Below, one piece after another: positions 60,742 through 64,000 of a stretch of 64,000 nt of DNA. The notes below the pieces were generated by a model. It was given only the letters and a program-made list of their open reading frames with translations, was not told the origin of the DNA and ran no database searches. This DNA comes from Fibrobacter sp. UWB11 (GTDB lineage: Bacteria > Fibrobacterota > Fibrobacteria > Fibrobacterales > Fibrobacteraceae): contig NZ_FSRT01000003.1 in the NCBI RefSeq assembly GCF_900143015.1, positions 310,001 to 374,000 of the forward strand, written 5' to 3'. The position numbers and the translations under genes are program-made. Position 1 is the first letter of the stretch. Every line of letters begins with the position of its first letter.

Positions 60742-60817
60742 GATTCCCCATCAAGTGGGGAATGACAGTGCGAGAACTACTTCGGATGGAGATTCCCGCT
60801 CGGTGGCGGGAATGACA
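60742..60817. repeat. Two dispersed repeats
   Basis: GATTCCCCATCAAGTGGG GAATGACA (60742-60767) and GATTCCCGCTCGGTGGCG GGAATGACA (60791-60817); the second is identical in its core to 12738-12764. Confidence 0.8.
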
Positions 60818-60848
60818 AAGCAAAGACCTAAAACCTAACCCCTATAAA

Positions 60849-62000
60849 TTACTCGTCGCTGCGAGCTTCACGGGCCCAGCCGCCACTGCGTTCACGCTTG
60901 AATGCAAGGAAGAATCCCTTAAGCATAGCAAGGTTCATGAGCAAGAAGTAGTAAGCGCTCGGGAGGATTCTCGTCACCGCAACAATCAAGGCAAGCGTCA
61001 TGCAGCCAAACGAAATCTGGTAGAACAAGCCCTTCGTCAAAAGCAATGCGTTTGCGACATACAAAAGAATCAAGATGTGCGGAGAGAACCAGCGTACAAT
61101 CTTATGCGAAAAGAACAGGTAAGCAAGCAGCGGACGGAACGGATTCAAAAGCGGCAAGTAAGAGAACAAGTAATTAAAATTAGCGCGACCAATACGAACT
61201 TTACGTCTGTATTCACCGCTCGATTCTTTCGAAGTCTGTTCCGTACCAATTGCACTTGCAACAAACGTGCAATAGAATCCCTTTTGCAAAATTTTCGTCG
61301 TTACAAAGAAGTCGTCCATGACGCTCTTCTTGACCGGAAGTTCAGTATAAAGATTCTTGCGAATTGCATAAAGAGCGCCGTTGCCTCCAATCAAGCGGTC
61401 CAGCACGCCTTCGAACTTCTTGATTTCACTTTCCAAGTCCCAATAAGAACTTTCGCCTTTACCGAGTACGCTTCCGCTCTTGTCCGAAAGAATCAGGTGG
61501 CCGCAAGCGCATCCGATTTTCTTGTCCTTGAACGGATCGACAAGCTTACGCACAACATTCGGGAAAAACATCGTATTTGCATCGCAGAACAGCAAGATAT
61601 CGTTCTTTGCAATTTTCTGCAAGCGGTTCAGCATTGCAGCCTTGCCTGCGTTCTTCGGAGCCTTTACCAAAGTAATTCCCTGGTCGGCATATCGCGCCAC
61701 AATCTCTGCGGTCTTATCTGCAGAACCGTCATCGCCAATCAAGACTTCCAATTTTTCCTTGGGATAATCAATCTCAAGAATATTGCGAATCTTGCGTTCA
61801 ATCACGGCTTCTTCGTTATAGGCAGAAATCAAAATCGACACCGATGGAAGTTCGGCACAACCATCCATCGACTTCTTTTTGCGCTTGAAAATTTCACTCA
61901 CAAACGGGAGCGTCATCGGAAACAGCAAATAGCAATGTACAATCAGGAACAATAAAATCCAGAAAGCAATTTGTGCATAAAAGAGAATGTCTTCACTCAT
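60849..62000 (-). CDS. Family 2 glycosyltransferase, membrane-bound
   Basis: 383 residues from ATG 62000, which overlaps the stop of the thioredoxin-like gene (ATGA); AAGGAG lies upstream. One N-terminal helix (about 6-30), a GT2/GT-A domain (about 48-270: VSILISAYNEEAVIERKI, IGDDGSADKT, LFCDANTMFFP, GGNGALYAIRK, MDDFFVTTKI, a late QxxRW-like YRRKVRIGR) and three or four C-terminal helices. It resembles processive-type transferases such as those making N-acetylglucosamine polymers or transferring sugars to lipid carriers. The acceptor is unknown. Confidence 0.92.
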   Translation of the reverse strand: MSEDILFYAQIAFWILLFLIVHCYLLFPMTLPFVSEIFKRKKKSMDGCAELPSVSILISAYNEEAVIERKIRNILEIDYPKEKLEVLIGDDGSADKTAEIVARYADQGITLVKAPKNAGKAAMLNRLQKIAKNDILLFCDANTMFFPNVVRKLVDPFKDKKIGCACGHLILSDKSGSVLGKGESSYWDLESEIKKFEGVLDRLIGGNGALYAIRKNLYTELPVKKSVMDDFFVTTKILQKGFYCTFVASAIGTEQTSKESSGEYRRKVRIGRANFNYLFSYLPLLNPFRPLLAYLFFSHKIVRWFSPHILILLYVANALLLTKGLFYQISFGCMTLALIVAVTRILPSAYYFLLMNLAMLKGFFLAFKRERSGGWAREARSDE

Positions 62001-62467
62001 TTCGAAATCCACTCCTTCTCTTTTTCAAGAATCTGGTAAAGCAAATACTTCATTTCTTCGGCAGTAAAGGAATCCTTGATTGTCATAATCGAGAGCCCCT
62101 TCGGAGCAATCAAGACAAACGCAGGCAGCACGGTCAAGTTCCACACGTCAAAATAGCAACGCTGTACAGTCTTTCGCTTGCCATCACAGACAATCGTGTC
62201 TTGCGAATCCACATCAAGTTTTGTAGAAATGAATCTTGTATTCAAAAGCGATGCGACCGTCGGATCCGAATATGTATTTGCATCCATAATTCGGCACGGC
62301 ACACACCAGTCCGCATAAAGATCTACAAAAATCAGTTTCTTGGAATTCTTCGCTTTTTCCAATGCTTCGGTGTAGTCCATCCAATGCACAAGCTTAGGCT
62401 TGGGAGGAGGCGCCGCAAACGCGGAAAGAGCAAGGCAAAATACAGCAATCCATACACTCGCTTTCAT
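61997..62467 (-). CDS. Exported thioredoxin-like protein
   Basis: 156 residues; ATG at 62467 shares one base with the stop of the upstream lipoprotein gene (TGATG) and has AAGGA upstream. A signal peptide (to about residue 19) exports it. Thioredoxin fold of the DUF255/Thioredoxin_7 type with redox motif WCVPC (about residues 54-58) and cis-Pro in NLTVLPAFVLI. Likely a periplasmic thiol reductase serving outer-membrane or secreted proteins (inference). Confidence 0.9.
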   Translation of the reverse strand: MKASVWIAVFCLALSAFAAPPPKPKLVHWMDYTEALEKAKNSKKLIFVDLYADWCVPCRIMDANTYSDPTVASLLNTRFISTKLDVDSQDTIVCDGKRKTVQRCYFDVWNLTVLPAFVLIAPKGLSIMTIKDSFTAEEMKYLLYQILEKEKEWISK

Positions 62468-62799
62468 CACTTCTTATCCTTTTTTTGCACAGGTACAACT
62501 TTCGGGATTCCAAGCAAAGAATCAATCCGGTCCGAGACTGCCAACTGGAACGACATCCATCGTTTTTCGTCATCGAGAACTTTATCACAAGCCTTGATAA
62601 AATCTTCGCGGGTGTAGCCGTACTTTTTCAAGACCTCACGGCGGACAAGGCGCCCCATGGGGGATTCGCCACCATAAAGCTGTTCGGCAACACGCATTTC
62701 GACATACGCGGAAACAAGGCGTTTATCCGCTTTCGGAGCAGAATCCGTACAGGCACAAAGAGCTAGCGCCACTACACCGAAAAGAAACAAACGCCTCAA
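62467..62799 (-). CDS. Small lipoprotein (DUF4296-like)
   Basis: 110 residues from TTG 62799, chosen because GGGAG lies 7 nt upstream and because the protein then begins directly with the signal (LRRLFLFGVVALALCACTD, lipobox L-C-A-C). The longer frame upstream is the shadow of ftsY. The mature part is helical and charged (VSAYVEMRVAEQLYGGES, REVLKKYGYTREDFIKACD), like DUF4296 lipoproteins of the Bacteroidota group, role unknown. It sits between ftsY (4 nt) and the thioredoxin gene. Confidence 0.75.
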   Translation of the reverse strand: MRRLFLFGVVALALCACTDSAPKADKRLVSAYVEMRVAEQLYGGESPMGRLVRREVLKKYGYTREDFIKACDKVLDDEKRWMSFQLAVSDRIDSLLGIPKVVPVQKKDKK

Positions 62800-62803
62800 G
62801 AGA

Positions 62804-63724
62804 CTACTCCCTATTTTCCAGAGCGTTTTCGAAAAGACCGTCAACGTAGTCGCGCTTATTGAATTCCACAAGCTGGTCGATGCGTTCGCCCATGCCGACC
62901 CAGCGGATCGGGATTTGCAAAGAACTAGCAATCGAAAGCACGGAGCCACCACGCGCGGTTCCATCGAGCTTGGTCACGACAAGACCGGTGAGTGGGAAAC
63001 TCTGGTTGAAGATCTTCGTCTGGTTAATGGTGTTCTGTCCAGTGTTACCGTCAATCACAAGCCACATGTCGTGCGGCATGTCCGGACTCACCTTCTTGAT
63101 GACACGCACAATCTTCTTGAGTTCTTCCATCAAGTAGTCTTTATTGTGCAAGCGTCCGGCAGTATCAATCAGCACCACATCGCAGCCGCGCGCAACAGCG
63201 GCACTGCAAGCATCAAACGCAACCGCAGCCGGGTCAGAACCTTCCTGATGCTTCACGAATTCGGCACCGGAACGTTCGGCCCATGTTTCAAGCTGGTCAA
63301 TTGCAGCTGCACGGAACGTATCGCAAGCGGCAATCATGACCTTCTTGCCTTCGTTCTTGAGGCGGGCAGCAAGTTTACCGATAGTCGTTGTCTTGCCTGC
63401 ACCGTTCACGCCTATCACGAGCACCACATGCGGTTTGCCCTTGAGTTCAAACGGAGGAGGATCCTTGAGCAAGCGTTCCGCTTCGTTACGCATGATGTCG
63501 AGCACCTGCTCTGTCGTAAGAGACTTGCCCAAAGCGTTTTCGCGAAGTGCATCCGTCAAAAGGAATGCAGCCTCGACACCAACATCAGCCTTGATGAGAT
63601 GTTCTTCAAGTTCTTCGAGTGTCTCGTCCGTAATTTTTCCGGCGCCGACAATACCCTTCAATTCGCCAAGCAAGGCGTCGCGGGTCTTAGCAAGCCCGCT
63701 CTTAATTGCAGAAAATAAACCCAT
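62804..63724 (-). CDS. ftsY: Signal recognition particle receptor FtsY
   Basis: 306 residues: the NG domain only, without the long acidic A domain of E. coli FtsY. N domain helices (about 1-95), then the GTPase with GVNGAGKTTTIGKLA (P-loop), DTFRAAAIDQL, DTAGR, TKLDGTARGG and GMGERIDQL. It receives ribosome-SRP complexes at the membrane. ATG overlaps the clpP stop by one base (TAATG), so both are coupled. Confidence 0.97.
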   Translation of the reverse strand: MGLFSAIKSGLAKTRDALLGELKGIVGAGKITDETLEELEEHLIKADVGVEAAFLLTDALRENALGKSLTTEQVLDIMRNEAERLLKDPPPFELKGKPHVVLVIGVNGAGKTTTIGKLAARLKNEGKKVMIAACDTFRAAAIDQLETWAERSGAEFVKHQEGSDPAAVAFDACSAAVARGCDVVLIDTAGRLHNKDYLMEELKKIVRVIKKVSPDMPHDMWLVIDGNTGQNTINQTKIFNQSFPLTGLVVTKLDGTARGGSVLSIASSLQIPIRWVGMGERIDQLVEFNKRDYVDGLFENALENRE

Positions 63725-64000
63725 TAGATGATGCTCTCGACTTTATCCACGAGACCGTAAGACTTGGCTTCTTCGGCAGACATGAAGTTATCGCGTTCGG
63801 TGTCGCGGTCAATCTGTTCAATTGTGTGGCCAGACGTTTCAGCAAGAATCTTGCCCGTGATGCCACGGATGCGAAGCATTTCTTCGGCCTGGATTTGAAT
63901 ATCACTTGCAGGGGCAACAATTTCACCATGAATAAGCGGCTGGTGAATCATGATACGAGCGTTCGGCCATGCACAGCGCTTGCCCTTTGCACCGGCAGTG
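63724..64000 (-). CDS. clpP: ATP-dependent Clp protease proteolytic subunit, C-terminal part
   Basis: The gene enters from the right edge; 91 codons are visible. TAGAKGKR...PNARIMIHQPL is the ClpP segment just after the active-site Ser and includes the catalytic-histidine region (MIHQP); DRDTERDNFMSAEEAKSYGLVD is the usual ClpP end. The catalytic Ser is outside the window. First known gene of the ftsY operon. Confidence 0.95.
   Translation of the reverse strand, partial: TAGAKGKRCAWPNARIMIHQPLIHGEIVAPASDIQIQAEEMLRIRGITGKILAETSGHTIEQIDRDTERDNFMSAEEAKSYGLVDKVESII

Noticed and set aside
62800-62964. N-terminal extension of the small lipoprotein
   Set aside because: The upstream codons are antisense-free overlap with the end of ftsY in another frame; the lipoprotein signal begins only at TTG 62799 with a ribosome site.

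Overview
The window looks like a piece of chromosome from a Fibrobacter-type bacterium (rumen/gut cellulolytic Fibrobacterota). The evidence is internal: many copies of the Fibrobacter succinogenes major paralogous (FISUMP) domain, three TIGR02147/DUF4423 regulators, poly-serine linkers in surface lipoproteins, a family 9 cellulase and a family 5 glucanase, C-terminal sorting-domain-like tails, and promoter -7 elements of the TAnnTTTG type used by the Fibrobacterota/Bacteroidota group. No prophage, insertion sequence or CRISPR array was seen. One tRNA (His) is present.

Layout. 1-14.2 kb is mostly housekeeping: a minus-strand operon purA - Crp/Fnr regulator - PASTA protein - lipoprotein; a translationally coupled operon aroA - solute-binding-like membrane protein - PBP4/DUF1460 fusion; an acyl-ACP thioesterase; a subtilase remnant; a TIM-barrel (nitronate monooxygenase-like) protein whose reading frame has taken up three copies of a dispersed repeat; and a metallo-beta-lactamase-fold lipoprotein. 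tRNA-His lies at 14.26 kb. From 14.6 to 37.55 kb everything is on the minus strand and consists of three tandem modules, each starting with a TIGR02147-type regulator followed at once by FISUMP lipoprotein genes: (A) regulator + four FISUMP lipoproteins + a 1720-residue GLUG-repeat exported protein; (B) regulator + one FISUMP lipoprotein + one lipoprotein with a different triplicated domain; (C) regulator + one FISUMP lipoprotein with tandem FISUMP domains. Modules A and B share a promoter layout to the base: the same half-site twice, 70 bp apart, and an inverted repeat 16-17 bp further upstream, but with different half-site sequences (GTATTC versus ATGTTC). This is the strongest candidate for an undescribed system: paralogous regulators with module-specific operators controlling surface lipoproteins.

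37.8-46.5 kb holds the beta, biotin-carrier and gamma-like subunits of a sodium-pumping decarboxylase (perfect TTGAT-N4-ATCAA site upstream), two paralogous lipoproteins that join the same N-terminal domain to a histidine-phosphatase domain, an acetyl-CoA hydrolase/CoA-transferase and a GtrA protein. A structured, possibly non-coding RNA region follows at 46.5-46.75 kb. 46.9-59 kb carries an OmpA-like protein with eight thrombospondin type 3 repeats, a MacB-like ABC exporter pair, the GH9 cellulase, a KDPG-type aldolase, a REC-GGDEF protein, MqnA, a small unknown protein and an intracellular GH5 glucanase. 59.2-64 kb has an AT-rich NERD-domain gene, a G-quadruplex/hairpin element, a small barrel-like protein and the overlapping operon clpP (partial) - ftsY - lipoprotein - thioredoxin-like - glycosyltransferase.

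Several genes lack a Shine-Dalgarno sequence but have a TAnnTTTG-like element 4-5 nt before the start codon (the three module regulators, the CoA-transferase, gtrA, aroA, mqnA), which suggests leaderless mRNAs. A dispersed palindromic repeat family (GTCATyCyg ... GGATCC / GGGAATC) occurs about 16 times, and several copies are inside reading frames, preferentially in flexible linkers.
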